DNA of 64,000 bases from Pseudomonas mendocina (GTDB taxonomy: Bacteria > Pseudomonadota > Gammaproteobacteria > Pseudomonadales > Pseudomonadaceae): positions 5,084,001 to 5,148,000 of the forward strand of contig NZ_CP027657.1 of NCBI RefSeq assembly GCF_003008615.1, written 5' to 3'. The notes below the pieces were generated by a model that saw only the letters and a list, made by a program, of their open reading frames with translations, made no database searches and was not told where the DNA came from. The position numbers and the translations under genes were made by a program. This document shows positions 46,280 to 55,804 of the stretch, in pieces. How positions within the stretch are numbered: the stretch's first letter is position 1; each line of letters starts with the position of its first letter.

Positions 46280-46559
46280 CATTCATGAAATTGTCATATT
46301 TCAGCTCTTCGAAACATTTCTTGGCTGGCATTCCTGTCCAGTCACTCAGTATTTATCAATGTTGCGGCATGGAAATCTTCCTGCATGCCTACAAATAATT
46401 AATCGTTCATTGCATAAGCCATACATCGGATTGCAGGGATTTAACTTGCCTTGCAGATGGCATCAGCTATAACTTTTCAGTCCTATGGAAACTTACCTAG
46501 CCAACAAACATTAAAATGCCTTTCTTATCACTCACAGGTGTTTTAAATGCATGAATTCT

Positions 46560-46588
46560 TGCACGGTCGTACCGAATAAAACCGTGCA
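46560..46588. promoter_or_regulatory. Inverted repeat TGCACGGT-N13-ACCGTGCA in regulator leader
   Basis: Perfect 8-base arms about 90 bases before the VpsR-like gene start. It may be an operator or a leader hairpin. Confidence 0.4.
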
Positions 46589-46675
46589 CATTAGGTGCTT
46601 CCGGTAGGTAGACTGCAAAAGCCAAGAAACAACCTGCGAGCGCTGTACCTGCCTCTCAAGGGCAAAGGAGTTCGT

Positions 46676-47998
46676 ATGCTGGGTTCGCTTGACCATCCCA
46701 GACGTCTGTTGATCGTGGAAGCTGTAAGCGATTGCGAACGACTCATTCCCGAGCTGCAAACTAATAAGTGGTTGGTCGACCACGCCGACCTGACTAGCAA
46801 GATCGAGCCGGTTTATGATGTGTGCGTCATTTGCCTACAAGCACATCACCTCGATTATCTGGAACGGATAAAACAACAGATTCGTGACAGCCAGACCGAG
46901 TGGATAGCGGTAATGAGTGACAGCCTGCGGCGTAATACTGAGCTGGCAAATTTCATATATGAATGGTTCTTCGACTTTCATACGCTTCCTTTCGACTCAT
47001 CCCGTCTGCATTGCACATTAGGCCGCGCTTCAGGCATGGCTCGCCTGTATCGTCGTATAACCAAGCCCCCAATAACCGTTGGGGACTTGTTGATCGGGCA
47101 AAGTCAGTCGACTCAGGCGCTGCGTCGATTGGTCGACAAGATTTCTCCAAGTGATGCCTCAGTCCTCATCACGGGTGAAAGCGGCACCGGCAAAGAGCTG
47201 GTTGCGCGTCGCCTGCACAACCAATCTCGGCGGGCCACTGGCCCTTTCGTGGCGGTCAACTGTGGCGCCATCTCCGAGCACTTGATCCACTCCGAGTTGT
47301 TCGGTCATGAAAAGGGAGCCTTCACTGGCGCCAATCAACGCAAGATGGGCCGCATCGAATCGGCGGAAGGCGGGACTCTGTTTCTCGACGAGATAGGTGA
47401 CCTGCCGCTGGAGATGCAGGCAAGCCTGCTGCGTTTCCTCCAGGAAATGACCTACGAGAGAGTTGGTTCCAGCAAGAACATGACGGCCAACGTACGTGTA
47501 CTGGCTGCGACCCACATCGACCTCGAGGCGGCCATCAGTGCGGGGCGGTTTCGCGAGGATCTCTATTACCGCCTGAATGTGCTGCAGATCCAGACAATCC
47601 CCCTGCGCTTGCGCAAGGACGACATTGCCTTGTTCGTCGAACATTTCTCCCGCCAGTACGCCACCGAAGCAGGCCGTCGTCCGCGGAAGTTCAGCGAAGG
47701 CGCAATGACGGCGCTGTTGAGCTATGACTGGCCTGGAAACGTGCGGGAGCTGGCCAACCGTGTCAGGCGTGCCCAGGTTCTTGCCGAGGGCCGTCAGATA
47801 GAAGCGCACGATATCGGCCTGGCCGTAACGGCATCCACGCCCTGTCGCCCGCTGGAAGACTACCTGCTGACTGCCGAACGCCAGGCGCTCGAAGATGCCC
47901 TGACGCATTACTCGACCAACATGAGTAACGCCGCGCGCTCACTGGGCGTGTCGCGGCCGACCTTCTACCGGTTGCTGCACAAGCACCAACTGCGCTGA
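46676..47998 (+). CDS. VpsR-like sigma54-dependent transcriptional activator
   Basis: A 440-residue enhancer-binding protein: an N-terminal VpsR-type pseudo-receiver (~1-130), an AAA+ domain with Walker A GESGTGKE, the sigma54-contacting loop GAFTGA, Walker B LFLDEIGD and arginine-finger region, and a C-terminal Fis-type helix-turn-helix (NAARSLGVSRPTFYRLLHKH). Such proteins open sigma54 promoters; VpsR relatives respond to c-di-GMP. It converges on fapF with a 10-base gap, and the fap operon has a candidate sigma54 promoter, so it is a probable fap activator. The start at 46676 has AAAGGAGT. Confidence 0.92.
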   Translation: MLGSLDHPRRLLIVEAVSDCERLIPELQTNKWLVDHADLTSKIEPVYDVCVICLQAHHLDYLERIKQQIRDSQTEWIAVMSDSLRRNTELANFIYEWFFDFHTLPFDSSRLHCTLGRASGMARLYRRITKPPITVGDLLIGQSQSTQALRRLVDKISPSDASVLITGESGTGKELVARRLHNQSRRATGPFVAVNCGAISEHLIHSELFGHEKGAFTGANQRKMGRIESAEGGTLFLDEIGDLPLEMQASLLRFLQEMTYERVGSSKNMTANVRVLAATHIDLEAAISAGRFREDLYYRLNVLQIQTIPLRLRKDDIALFVEHFSRQYATEAGRRPRKFSEGAMTALLSYDWPGNVRELANRVRRAQVLAEGRQIEAHDIGLAVTASTPCRPLEDYLLTAERQALEDALTHYSTNMSNAARSLGVSRPTFYRLLHKHQLR

Positions 47999-48008
47999 CA
48001 CGAGCGTG

Positions 48009-49256
48009 TCAGAAGTAGTAGGGGAACTTGATGCTGAACGAAAAATCCGGCGCATCGGGTGTCAGTCCGATCGACAGGTTGGGCACGATGGTCAGCTTGT
48101 CGCTCGCCGCGAAGGTCATGCCTATGTTGAAATACGCGGCGTTGGCATCGCTGCCTGTGATGGTCTGCCAGCCCTGCCCTTCAGGTTTGATCCTGCTGCG
48201 TTGGCTGATCAGCTCACTGAACGACATCGACATGCTTGCACGTTCGTTGAGTGCGAACGCGACCCCCAGGCCGAACTGAAACCAATTACCCAGATCCACC
48301 TTGCCCGGTACTTTGACGCCGCGCTGCGGGCTGATGTCGTCATAGCTTTCCTCAAGGTTGTAGGTGTACGAAAAGTTGCCAAACACCACGGTGGGATCGA
48401 GGGTCTTGACCAGCGTGATACCTGGCGTGATGGACCATACACCATTGCCTGTTGGCAGATCTTCCGGGATGCTCAGGTTGTCGTTCCCAGCCACGCGGTC
48501 GAGTTTTATCCCGTAGGGTTCGACCCCGGTCGGCGCCTTGGCCCTCAAACTCAAGACGACGTCCGGCCGGCCTTCGTCTTCATCCAGCAACTTGTACGCG
48601 ATGCCCATGTTGACGTCTCCGAGGCGGGCATCACCTGTCACGGTTGCCTCACTGACCGAGGTGCTGGAGCCGCCAGCGCCTGCCGACTGGTAGGTGCTTT
48701 CCCGATAGATCCACGGCGTGTTGATATCCAGCTGCCAACGTTGTGCCCAGTTGTAACGGCCGGTCAGATCGAACGTGAAGGTGTCGGCATTGATCTGATC
48801 CACGCCGATGTTACCGAGGAAGATTGCATCCAGGGCCAGAAAACCGTTGAGGAACAGCTGGCGTGAATCGTAGTGGCTATAGGTGATTCCCGGCTCGATG
48901 CTGAAGGTACCGCCGCCGAAGAAGCCGCTCGCCTCCTGATAGAGGTTTTCCACGCTTGCTGGAGGTTCGGCATTGTCTTTCAAAGCAGTTCCGTACCCGG
49001 CCGAGGCTTCTGCACTGGCCATTTGGGTACTGCGTGACAGCGGCGCAGAGCCGCTGCCTGGCGCCGCCCTGCCCTCGATCTGGCGCAGCCGCTGCTCAAG
49101 TACCATCAATGCATTCTGCTGCGTTTGGTAACTGGCCCGCAGCGCTTGCAATTCCTTCTGCAGGGCCTCGACCTGAGCATCGTCGGCCGCAAGAGCCACC
49201 AGACTGCAACAGAAGCTCATACTGAATGTGACGAAGACGCCATATGCTGAGCGCAT
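48009..49256 (-). CDS. fapF: Functional amyloid outer-membrane channel FapF
   Basis: A 415-residue outer-membrane beta-barrel that secretes the amyloid subunits. Signal peptide (residues 1-22, VALAADDAQ), a coiled coil in [15 protein letters not shown] and later Ala/Ser-rich linker, then a barrel with alternating strands and a C-terminal aromatic (FPYYF). The start MRSAYGVF at 49256 follows AAGGA. Last gene of the fap operon; it converges with the VpsR-like regulator. Confidence 0.88.
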   Translation of the reverse strand: MRSAYGVFVTFSMSFCCSLVALAADDAQVEALQKELQALRASYQTQQNALMVLEQRLRQIEGRAAPGSGSAPLSRSTQMASAEASAGYGTALKDNAEPPASVENLYQEASGFFGGGTFSIEPGITYSHYDSRQLFLNGFLALDAIFLGNIGVDQINADTFTFDLTGRYNWAQRWQLDINTPWIYRESTYQSAGAGGSSTSVSEATVTGDARLGDVNMGIAYKLLDEDEGRPDVVLSLRAKAPTGVEPYGIKLDRVAGNDNLSIPEDLPTGNGVWSITPGITLVKTLDPTVVFGNFSYTYNLEESYDDISPQRGVKVPGKVDLGNWFQFGLGVAFALNERASMSMSFSELISQRSRIKPEGQGWQTITGSDANAAYFNIGMTFAASDKLTIVPNLSIGLTPDAPDFSFSIKFPYYF

Positions 49257-49287
49257 ATACCGGATCCTTGTGCCACGTGGACACCTG

Positions 49288-50022
49288 TCAGTAGCCATGA
49301 GGGCGCAAGGCCCGAATTTGCTCGATGCAGTTATCGAGGTTGAGATTTCGTGGGTTGTCACGCAGCGCGACGTTCAGCGCTGCCAGGTTCCGGACATCGT
49401 TCAGGGTGCCGGAGATATTGGCGTGTTGCGCCACGCCTCCACCGATTTGCTGGCTACTGGAACCCTGCCCCTGGCTGGCATTCAAGGCGATGCTAATACC
49501 GCCGGCGCGAGTGCTGATGTGAACCAGGCCCGCTGCATTGCTGAAATCCTGGCTGCCGCTCCAGGGCTGCGCATCGGGATCGACAGGAGTATCGCCATTG
49601 CCAGTCGTGATGCGTAGCCGCAGATCATTCAGGCCGGTATTGAGATCACCGGCCGTGCGCACGCTTTGCACGATGCCCTGCACGTTATCCAGGCCAGCAC
49701 CACCGGTGATGGTGCCACTGCCCCCGCTGACGCTGCCGTTACCATCTCCGGCCGAGCTGATCTGGCGTACATGGAGCGATGGCTGGAGCTGACCGCTGGC
49801 CACGTTCAGCGCCACCTCTGCGCCGATGACCTGGCCTGCACCGTTCTGCCAGGTCGAAGTCATCACCACACCGAAACTGATGATGCGATCCGGCAACACA
49901 TAGCGCCCCCGCAGTTGCGCCAGTTCCTGATCACTGACCTCGACGGGCTGGAACAACGCGCTGGCGCCAACCGGCAGACTGGCAACGAGAATGCTCGCCG
50001 CTAGCCATAATTTGGTATGCAT
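49288..50022 (-). CDS. fapE: Functional amyloid accessory protein FapE
   Basis: A 244-residue secreted protein: signal peptide ending SALFQ, then beta-rich sequence with a C-terminal conserved Cys ([17 protein letters not shown]). FapE is found in the amyloid fibre in small amounts and may help export or capping. The start MHTKLW at 50022 has GGAGG upstream. Confidence 0.85.
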   Translation of the reverse strand: MHTKLWLAASILVASLPVGASALFQPVEVSDQELAQLRGRYVLPDRIISFGVVMTSTWQNGAGQVIGAEVALNVASGQLQPSLHVRQISSAGDGNGSVSGGSGTITGGAGLDNVQGIVQSVRTAGDLNTGLNDLRLRITTGNGDTPVDPDAQPWSGSQDFSNAAGLVHISTRAGGISIALNASQGQGSSSQQIGGGVAQHANISGTLNDVRNLAALNVALRDNPRNLNLDNCIEQIRALRPHGY

Positions 50023-50054
50023 GGCCAACCTCCTGAGCAATGAGCCCTAGTTGG

Positions 50055-50750
50055 TTAAAAGAAGTCACTCTGGATGAAACCGAACTCCATCAGTTCGGCG
50101 TCCCTGACGGGGCTGAAGTGATCGATGCGGTGCTTGGTCGTCAGCGGTTCCGGTGGTGTCAGCAGCGCATTCTCGCGGTCGTAGCCAGGGCCGATCAGCG
50201 CGAAGACGATACCGTTCCATCCCTTGCTGAACTCGCTGAGCCCCATCTTCTTGTGCCCCAGCACCGGATCGCCGATATAGACGTAGCCCCGGTATGTACG
50301 CTGCAACACGACGAAGTGCTTATATCCGCGAACATCAAGCAGGACGATGGCGGGAATCTTGATGCTGTCCAGTTGTTCGGCAGCGATGCGATAGCCACGC
50401 GCCCGCAGTCCCAGCGTGGCGGCGTAATTCTTCATGTCGAGCATGGAAAACCCCTGAGTGCGTACCTGATCGGCATCCGCACTGGCCAGCATGCCCCTGA
50501 TCACATCCTCTTCGCGCAACGCCAAGCCGTAAGCCTGGTTGAGAATCGTCGCCATGGCCGCGGCACCGCAGCTGAAATCGGTTCGTTGCTCGACCAGATT
50601 GGAAAAACGCCGCTCACGGATGCTCTCCACCTGTATATGGGCCAAACCACCATTGGGCAGCACGGCAAGGCGTAGCTCTGCAGCACCGGCCAGCGAACAG
50701 AGAGCCAGGCAAAGGCAGCAGGTAAAAAATCGAGATCTGGAGCCGAACAT
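50055..50750 (-). CDS. fapD: Fap C39-like cysteine protease FapD
   Basis: A 231-residue periplasmic protein with a signal peptide (to AGAAE) and a papain-like C39 domain: Gln55 and Cys61 (QRTDFSCGAAA), His145 (GYKHFVVL) and Asp161 (GDPVLGHKKMG). FapD processes or gates Fap export. All catalytic positions are present, so it should be active. Confidence 0.9.
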   Translation of the reverse strand: MFGSRSRFFTCCLCLALCSLAGAAELRLAVLPNGGLAHIQVESIRERRFSNLVEQRTDFSCGAAAMATILNQAYGLALREEDVIRGMLASADADQVRTQGFSMLDMKNYAATLGLRARGYRIAAEQLDSIKIPAIVLLDVRGYKHFVVLQRTYRGYVYIGDPVLGHKKMGLSEFSKGWNGIVFALIGPGYDRENALLTPPEPLTTKHRIDHFSPVRDAELMEFGFIQSDFF

Positions 50751-50809
50751 GGTGCCTCCAGCAGAAGGAGGCGGCGCTATCGATACAGAACGGCAGCGCC
50801 GCCATTTCC

Positions 50810-51622
50810 CTACTGAGCTACACAGGCGTTGCAGCCGGCGGCGATAGCCAGGCTGTTGCTTTGCTGATTACCACCACCGGCGGCAATGTTGACGCCCACG
50901 TTGCCCGAGGCATTGGCCAGCGAATCGCTCAGGCTGGCGTTATTGACCACCGGAGTCTGTGGAGTGCGCGGGTTATAGCCGCCACCGCCGAATCCGAAGC
51001 CACTGGCTACAGTGGGCAGGGCTGCATCGACCTCGAACACGTCGCCAAGCTTGTTCTCCGTCTCGTTGCCGCTGGAGGTCTGGGTAATAGTCGACGCCGC
51101 AGTAGCGACCAGGGCGTTCTCCGATGCTGCGATCGACATGTCGTTTTTCTGTTGGTTGTAGTTGCCGGCCGCAACGTTGATCGCAACGTTGCCGGTCGCA
51201 TCGTTGGCGCTACCCAGCACACTGGCATTGTTGGGGTTGCCGTAATTGGTCAGGGTGTTGTTATAAGCCTGCTGATCCACCCCAATGCTGGCACTGGCAC
51301 TGCTGGAGGCGAGACCTCCGAACACGAACGCGGCATCGGCGGTCGCAATGGCTGCGGCATTGGCCTGCTGGTTGTTGTCACCGGCGGCCACGTTGACACC
51401 GACGTTACCCGCTGCACCATCCAGCGATCCATCAATGCTGGCCGTGTTCTTGGTCTCGTTGTTAATCACGTCGTTGCTATGGTTGATCTGCGTATCGTCG
51501 ACGCTCGCATTGGCGCCATTGGGGTTACCGTAGCCACCTCCGAAGCCTTCGGCCTGGACAGTGGTTGCCAACATCGCGGCCAGAGCAAAAGCCAGAGGGC
51601 TTAGCAGTACTGAGTGTTTCAT
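50810..51622 (-). CDS. fapC: Major functional amyloid subunit FapC
   Basis: A 270-residue secreted protein with three imperfect repeats ending GNVGVNVAAGDNNQQ (72-86), GNVAINVAAGNYNQQ (144-158) and GNVGVNIAAGGGNQQ (240-254), separated by low-complexity linkers. The C-terminal motif CNAC (264-267) is the conserved CxxC. It forms the fibre. The start MKHSVL at 51622 has AAGGAG upstream. Confidence 0.93.
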   Translation of the reverse strand: MKHSVLLSPLAFALAAMLATTVQAEGFGGGYGNPNGANASVDDTQINHSNDVINNETKNTASIDGSLDGAAGNVGVNVAAGDNNQQANAAAIATADAAFVFGGLASSSASASIGVDQQAYNNTLTNYGNPNNASVLGSANDATGNVAINVAAGNYNQQKNDMSIAASENALVATAASTITQTSSGNETENKLGDVFEVDAALPTVASGFGFGGGGYNPRTPQTPVVNNASLSDSLANASGNVGVNIAAGGGNQQSNSLAIAAGCNACVAQ

Positions 51623-51669
51623 GGTGTTCTCCTTGCGGTTTTGGGAGTTGACCTTTGTTGCGGCAGGGC

Positions 51670-52242
51670 TCAATCCACAACCCTGATGCTGAGGTGATTG
51701 GCAGAACGGTTGCCAATACCAGCACTCTGGTTCAACTGCACCACGCCACGGCTGCCGGCGAAGGCCTCGTTGCTCATGTCAACGCGACGTTCTCCAGCCG
51801 GGATGGGTACGGTTGAAACTGAATCGTTGGGGCGCGTTACGCTCTGAGCGAGCACGCTGTCATCCAGACTCTCCGGCGCGGCAATCAACGCCACGCTCGC
51901 AGAATTGATCTGCTGGTTGGCCATACCAGCGGCCTGGTTGACGCCGACCATTCCACTGCCATTGCGGAAGGAGTCGCCCGTGATGGAGGCCTGGGCATCA
52001 AGCGGCGCCGCATGCTGGGGCAGCTTTTCCTGCCGTTGCACGATCGTGTTCGTCGACACGCCATCGACGCCCACCGCGAGGGCACGAGCGTTTACCTGCT
52101 GCTGCAGAAGGCCAGCAGCCTGACTGACACTCAGGTTGCCCTGATAGGCCTGGCCGCTGGCGTCGATGCTGGCGCTCATGCTGTCGGCCTGCACCGACAG
52201 GCTGAGCAGCAGCACAATGGAAAACAGCAAATGCTCACGCAT
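51670..52242 (-). CDS. fapB: Functional amyloid nucleator FapB
   Basis: A 190-residue protein with a signal peptide and three weaker repeats (GNLSVSQAAGLLQQQ; GMVGVNQAAGMANQQ; GVVQLNQSAGIGNRS). It nucleates FapC polymerisation. It starts one base after the fapA stop, consistent with coupling. Confidence 0.9.
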   Translation of the reverse strand: MREHLLFSIVLLLSLSVQADSMSASIDASGQAYQGNLSVSQAAGLLQQQVNARALAVGVDGVSTNTIVQRQEKLPQHAAPLDAQASITGDSFRNGSGMVGVNQAAGMANQQINSASVALIAAPESLDDSVLAQSVTRPNDSVSTVPIPAGERRVDMSNEAFAGSRGVVQLNQSAGIGNRSANHLSIRVVD

Positions 52243-52243
52243 G

Positions 52244-52654
52244 TCAGCGCCCTCCTATGCTCTGCAAGGGGCGCAAACCCTGTTGCACGCTGCGATTGAC
52301 CTGATCGGCAATGCCGCTGCTGCGTGCACCTCCTGAATGGCCCGAACCGAGAACGGGAATGCCTTGATGCGTAGCAGCAGGAATCGGTGTGCCGAAGCCT
52401 CCCTGGAGCAATCGTTGTGGAAGTGCCAGGCCGCTGGAAACGCCGGCGAAGTCGCTGTCACCGAGTTCGCCAGTGAGTCCGCTGGCGATACTGCCGGGAT
52501 TGACCACGCGCGGATGTGGATCCGGGACTATCGGATTGACCGTGGCGACGCGCGTCTGCACGTCGCGGCTGATGACCACATCGCCCTCGCCTGCCTGAGC
52601 CAGGCCAACCAGCAGCGCGGTGACCATGACCAATATGCGGCAATCCAGCTTCAT
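52244..52654 (-). CDS. fapA: Functional amyloid chaperone-like protein FapA
   Basis: A 136-residue secreted, disordered-looking protein with a signal peptide (MKLDCRILVMVTALLVGLAQ) and Gly/Pro/Ser-rich mature part. FapA modulates fibre composition and prevents early aggregation. The start at 52654 lies behind GAGAGG. First gene of the operon, with a sigma54-type promoter at 52709-52725. Confidence 0.85.
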   Translation of the reverse strand: MKLDCRILVMVTALLVGLAQAGEGDVVISRDVQTRVATVNPIVPDPHPRVVNPGSIASGLTGELGDSDFAGVSSGLALPQRLLQGGFGTPIPAATHQGIPVLGSGHSGGARSSGIADQVNRSVQQGLRPLQSIGGR

Positions 52655-53010
52655 GCTTGGCATCCTCTCAAGGGTGTCGCTCAACGAGCACACCGCCCAG
52701 GAGGACAAAGCACGGCTTGGGCCAACAGTTATTTATGCTTGGGGATCAATCACTTATAGAAAGGACTTAAACCACACGCGTGCGTTTTGTTAAGCAACTG
52801 AGACAGCCCGAGCAGCGCAAAACATCCGAGAAACGCGTCGCGACCGCTCAAGCAAGAGGGTTCATGCCAGAAACGTGGGAGTGTTAAGCGTCTGATGCAG
52901 ATCGAGCCGATGCAGCGCCATCTGCTAGCCGAGCACATCAATTGGCAAGGGCGTATGACCCCTGTAGCTGGCACGTAGACCGCTAGTTCGCGAACGGCCC
53001 CTGCACCTGG
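52655..53010. other. 356-bp region between fapA and the diguanylate cyclase
   Basis: It contains the fap promoter (52709-52725) and upstream sequence where the activator should bind, including an 8-base palindrome CACGCGTG (52773-52780 area). A short open frame at 52750-52974 is a shadow. Both flanking genes point left, so the region also receives the 3' end of the cyclase gene. Confidence 0.5.
52709..52725 (-). promoter_or_regulatory. Candidate sigma54 (-24/-12) promoter of the fap operon
   Basis: On the minus strand TTGGCCCAAGCCGTGCT matches the sigma54 consensus YTGGCACG-N4-TTGCW: GG and GC are 10 bases apart, with 5/7 and 4/5 matches. The expected start lies about 44 bases before the fapA ATG. 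It fits the adjacent sigma54 activator gene and known RpoN control of fap. Confidence 0.65.
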
Positions 53011-54858
53011 CTAGCCGACCTCGACGCGATTACGCCCCAGTGCCTTGGCGCGATAAAGCGCAGCATCGGCCCGCTGCAACAACGTCTGCAGGGGAAGCTC
53101 GGCATCGGCCTGCATGGCTGTTACACCGACGCTGATACTGACGTGGCCAAGGGGCGAGCGAAGGTGTGGCAAGGCCAGCGCCGCCACTGACTGCACCAGC
53201 TTCTCCGCCATGCCCTGCGCACTGGACAGGCTGGTGGCTGGTGCCAGAAAGACGAATTCCTCGCCGCCATAGCGCGCCACCAGATCGCTGGAACGACTGA
53301 TGGTCGCAGCCAGCGTATGCGCGACCTGTTGCAGACAGCTGTCACCTGCCAGGTGTCCGTAATGGTCGTTGTAGGCCTTGAACCAGTCGACATCCACCAC
53401 TGCCAGGGCCAGCGGCTCGCCCATTCGCTGGGCACGTTTCCACTCCTTGGCCAGTACCTCGTCGAAATGACGACGGTTGGCTATACCGGTGAGAGCATCG
53501 GTCAGGCTCAGTGTTTCCAGTCGACTGTTGAGCACCTGCAACTCTTCGGTTCTTTCGGCCACCCGCTCCTCCAACTCGCGCTCGGAGCGTTGAAGGCTTT
53601 GCACCAGTTGCTCCTGGGTCTGCAACAACCTGGCCTGCGCCTGGAGCTTTTCCTGGCGCATGACGTTGATGCGGTCGGCCAGGGCGAAGGCCAGCAACAG
53701 CATCTCCAGCGACGAGCCGATCTGCAGGCCGTCTTCCGTGAACGCGTTGGTCGGCAAGATACCCAGCGCACGCAAGGTGGTGGTGGCGCCACCGAGAATC
53801 AGCAGGCCGAAGGCGGCCAGGAAGAAGTAGGCACTGCGTTGTCGCTTGAGGGCGCAAGCCAGGCCCATGCCCATCATCACAAAGGCGGTCAGCAGATAGA
53901 CCATGATGGCCACTCGTGAAACCTGCGGCAGCGCGGTGGCATAAATCAGCGGGGAAACCAGGTACAGGGCCACCAGCGCCAGCAAAGCACGGTCGACCCG
54001 CGGCAACAGGCGCGCGGTCTGCAACATGGCGCGCATGAACAGCAACATGCCACTCAAAGCTAGCGAGGCTCCCGAGTAGTAGGCCACGTTGGAGTTGAGC
54101 GGCAGGCCAGCCAGCGTCCAGTCCGGCGCCATGCCGTTCTTGATCGTCAAGGCACAGACGGCGCATAGCACGAAGGTCACATAGAGCAGATAGATCCGCT
54201 CGCGCAGGGCAATGAACAGCATCAGGTTGAACAGCATCATCGCGATGGCGATGCCCATGTAGCCGGCGCGCGCCATGTAATCCTCGCGCTCATAGGCATG
54301 GAAGGCATCGACCGACCAGAGTTGTAGCGGCACCAGCAGGCCGATGCTCGACTCGACCCGCAGGTACACGACCTGTTGTGAATGTGCCGGCAGACTCAAC
54401 GGAAAGACGAAGTTGCGGTTGTCATAGGCCTTGGCCGTCTGTGGCCGATCCGCACCGGTGAACCAAGCCCGATAACCGCCCTGCTCGTCCGGGATATGCG
54501 CATCGACGATGGAGATTCGCGGGTTTTCCACTACCAGCAAACGGGTCACGGCATCAGCACTGGAATTGCCGAGTTCCAGGCGAAACCAATAGGCCGAACG
54601 GGTAAAGCCGAGGGCGAAAGACGCGCTGCTGGACTGTTCATAACGAAATTGCCCGGCCATTTCGGCGGAACGGACATCTTCCTGTGTCAACGTCCGCGAG
54701 GTGTCTTCCAGTATTCCAACATGGGTCGTCAACGACAGGGGTTGCTGACTCGGTTGTGCGATATCGAGTTGGCGACTATCGGCCCATGTCGGCAATGAAA
54801 GCAGCAACAGGCCCAGCAAAAGCCAGGAAGAGAGCCGAAGACGGTAATGGGCATTCAT
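53011..54858 (-). CDS. 7TMR-DISM diguanylate cyclase (GGDEF)
   Basis: A 615-residue membrane c-di-GMP synthase: signal peptide, a periplasmic 7TMR-DISM extracellular beta domain (~30-180), seven helices (~195-395), a coiled coil (~400-450) and a GGDEF domain with intact GGEEF and an inhibitory I-site RSSD five residues before it. It likely makes c-di-GMP in response to an external sugar-like or other ligand. Neighbour to the fap operon but in a separate unit; c-di-GMP would favour the adhesin, the amyloid and VpsR-like activators. Confidence 0.93.
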   Translation of the reverse strand: MNAHYRLRLSSWLLLGLLLLSLPTWADSRQLDIAQPSQQPLSLTTHVGILEDTSRTLTQEDVRSAEMAGQFRYEQSSSASFALGFTRSAYWFRLELGNSSADAVTRLLVVENPRISIVDAHIPDEQGGYRAWFTGADRPQTAKAYDNRNFVFPLSLPAHSQQVVYLRVESSIGLLVPLQLWSVDAFHAYEREDYMARAGYMGIAIAMMLFNLMLFIALRERIYLLYVTFVLCAVCALTIKNGMAPDWTLAGLPLNSNVAYYSGASLALSGMLLFMRAMLQTARLLPRVDRALLALVALYLVSPLIYATALPQVSRVAIMVYLLTAFVMMGMGLACALKRQRSAYFFLAAFGLLILGGATTTLRALGILPTNAFTEDGLQIGSSLEMLLLAFALADRINVMRQEKLQAQARLLQTQEQLVQSLQRSERELEERVAERTEELQVLNSRLETLSLTDALTGIANRRHFDEVLAKEWKRAQRMGEPLALAVVDVDWFKAYNDHYGHLAGDSCLQQVAHTLAATISRSSDLVARYGGEEFVFLAPATSLSSAQGMAEKLVQSVAALALPHLRSPLGHVSISVGVTAMQADAELPLQTLLQRADAALYRAKALGRNRVEVG

Positions 54859-54950
54859 TGACAGGTATCGACTGGGGCTCGGAGGAGCCCCGGCTCGCGC
54901 GTGATCACGGGGAGCCAGAGTCTACAAGACAAGCTCTGGCAGCGGCAAAA

Positions 54951-55373
54951 TCACAGCAAGGCGATGCCAATCAGCGCGGCCAGGACGAGGAGAGAGGCCA
55001 GCGCCACGAAATAGGCAAGAGTACGCCAGGGTTGCCAGCCGCCCAGGTACATCAGCGTATGTGCGATGCGTGCGCCGGTGAAAGTGACGAACACCGCGCT
55101 GGTCGTTTCAATCGGCGCCTGCAATACCACGGCAAGAGCGCCGAGCATGAAAAACAAGGGAATGTTCTCCAGATCGTTCGTCCAGGCCTTGGCTGCCCGC
55201 TGTACCTGTGGCATGTCCTGCGCGTGCACCTCGCGGCCGAAGAAGGCAGCATCCTCGAGGTTGGCGAACGCCCGATACCTGAGGCGGAAATACCCCTGGT
55301 AGCAGGAGATCGCCAGCATCTTCAGAAAAAGCGCCAGCACGCACAGGCTATACAGCTGTAAGAGATCGCTCAC
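54951..55373 (-). CDS. MAPEG-family membrane protein
   Basis: A 140-residue, four-helix protein with the MAPEG signature (DMPQVQRAAKAWTNDLENIPLF). MAPEG proteins include microsomal glutathione transferases; bacterial members may detoxify electrophiles, but the activity here is unknown. It overlaps the DUF2834 gene by 4 bases and the pair is divergent from the XRE regulator. Confidence 0.88.
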   Translation of the reverse strand: MSDLLQLYSLCVLALFLKMLAISCYQGYFRLRYRAFANLEDAAFFGREVHAQDMPQVQRAAKAWTNDLENIPLFFMLGALAVVLQAPIETTSAVFVTFTGARIAHTLMYLGGWQPWRTLAYFVALASLLVLAALIGIALL

Positions 55374-55696
55374 GCCCGTGTCTCGCTCAGTCGCTCGCGG
55401 CAGAAACCTTCAACCACGAGATACAACAGCGGGCCAATCGAGACGAAGATGGCGGTAAGCAGCAGGTACGGCAGGATCGAGAACAGCGAACGCCCCTTCG
55501 CGCGGGCATCCCGGTACATCCAGATGCAAGCCATGCTGCCGAGCAGATAAAGGTCGATGACCACTTGCGCCGTATCGGGGCGCGACAGCAGTTCCAGGCC
55601 GAAGGCTATCAGTGACTGCTTGGCAACTGCCATGCTCCAGGCCGTATAGGCAGCGAATGCCAGCAAGGTGATAAGTGCGAGGTAAGGCTTGTTCAT
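55370..55696 (-). CDS. DUF2834 small membrane protein
   Basis: A 108-residue, three-helix membrane protein of the DUF2834 type (MNKPYLALITLLAFAAYTAW; SIGPLLYLV near the C-terminus). Function unknown. Ribosome site AGGAG. Coupled to the MAPEG gene downstream; its promoter region contains a 17-bp palindrome. Confidence 0.82.
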   Translation of the reverse strand: MNKPYLALITLLAFAAYTAWSMAVAKQSLIAFGLELLSRPDTAQVVIDLYLLGSMACIWMYRDARAKGRSLFSILPYLLLTAIFVSIGPLLYLVVEGFCRERLSETRA

Positions 55697-55752
55697 GCGC
55701 GGCTCCTGATCGATGGCCCGCGCAAGTTAGTGCTATCGTCGCCGCTGGCTCA

Positions 55753-55769
55753 ATGACCTGTCAGGTCAT
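55753..55769. promoter_or_regulatory. 17-bp perfect palindrome ATGACCTG-T-CAGGTCAT
   Basis: Eight-base perfect arms around one T, in the 108-bp gap between the leftward DUF2834-MAPEG pair and the rightward XRE regulator. It is a strong operator candidate for the XRE regulator or another dimeric repressor. Confidence 0.6.
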
Positions 55770-55804
55770 AGACACCACATCCCCCGCACGATCAGAGTTT
55801 GCGC

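Larger units (their letters stand above)
46237..46675. other. 439-bp AT-rich intergenic region before the VpsR-like regulator
   Basis: It holds the oprN terminator hairpin (46245-46279), a long AT-rich tract with likely promoter, and an 8-base inverted repeat (46560-46588) in the leader of the regulator gene. No gene is seen. Confidence 0.5.
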
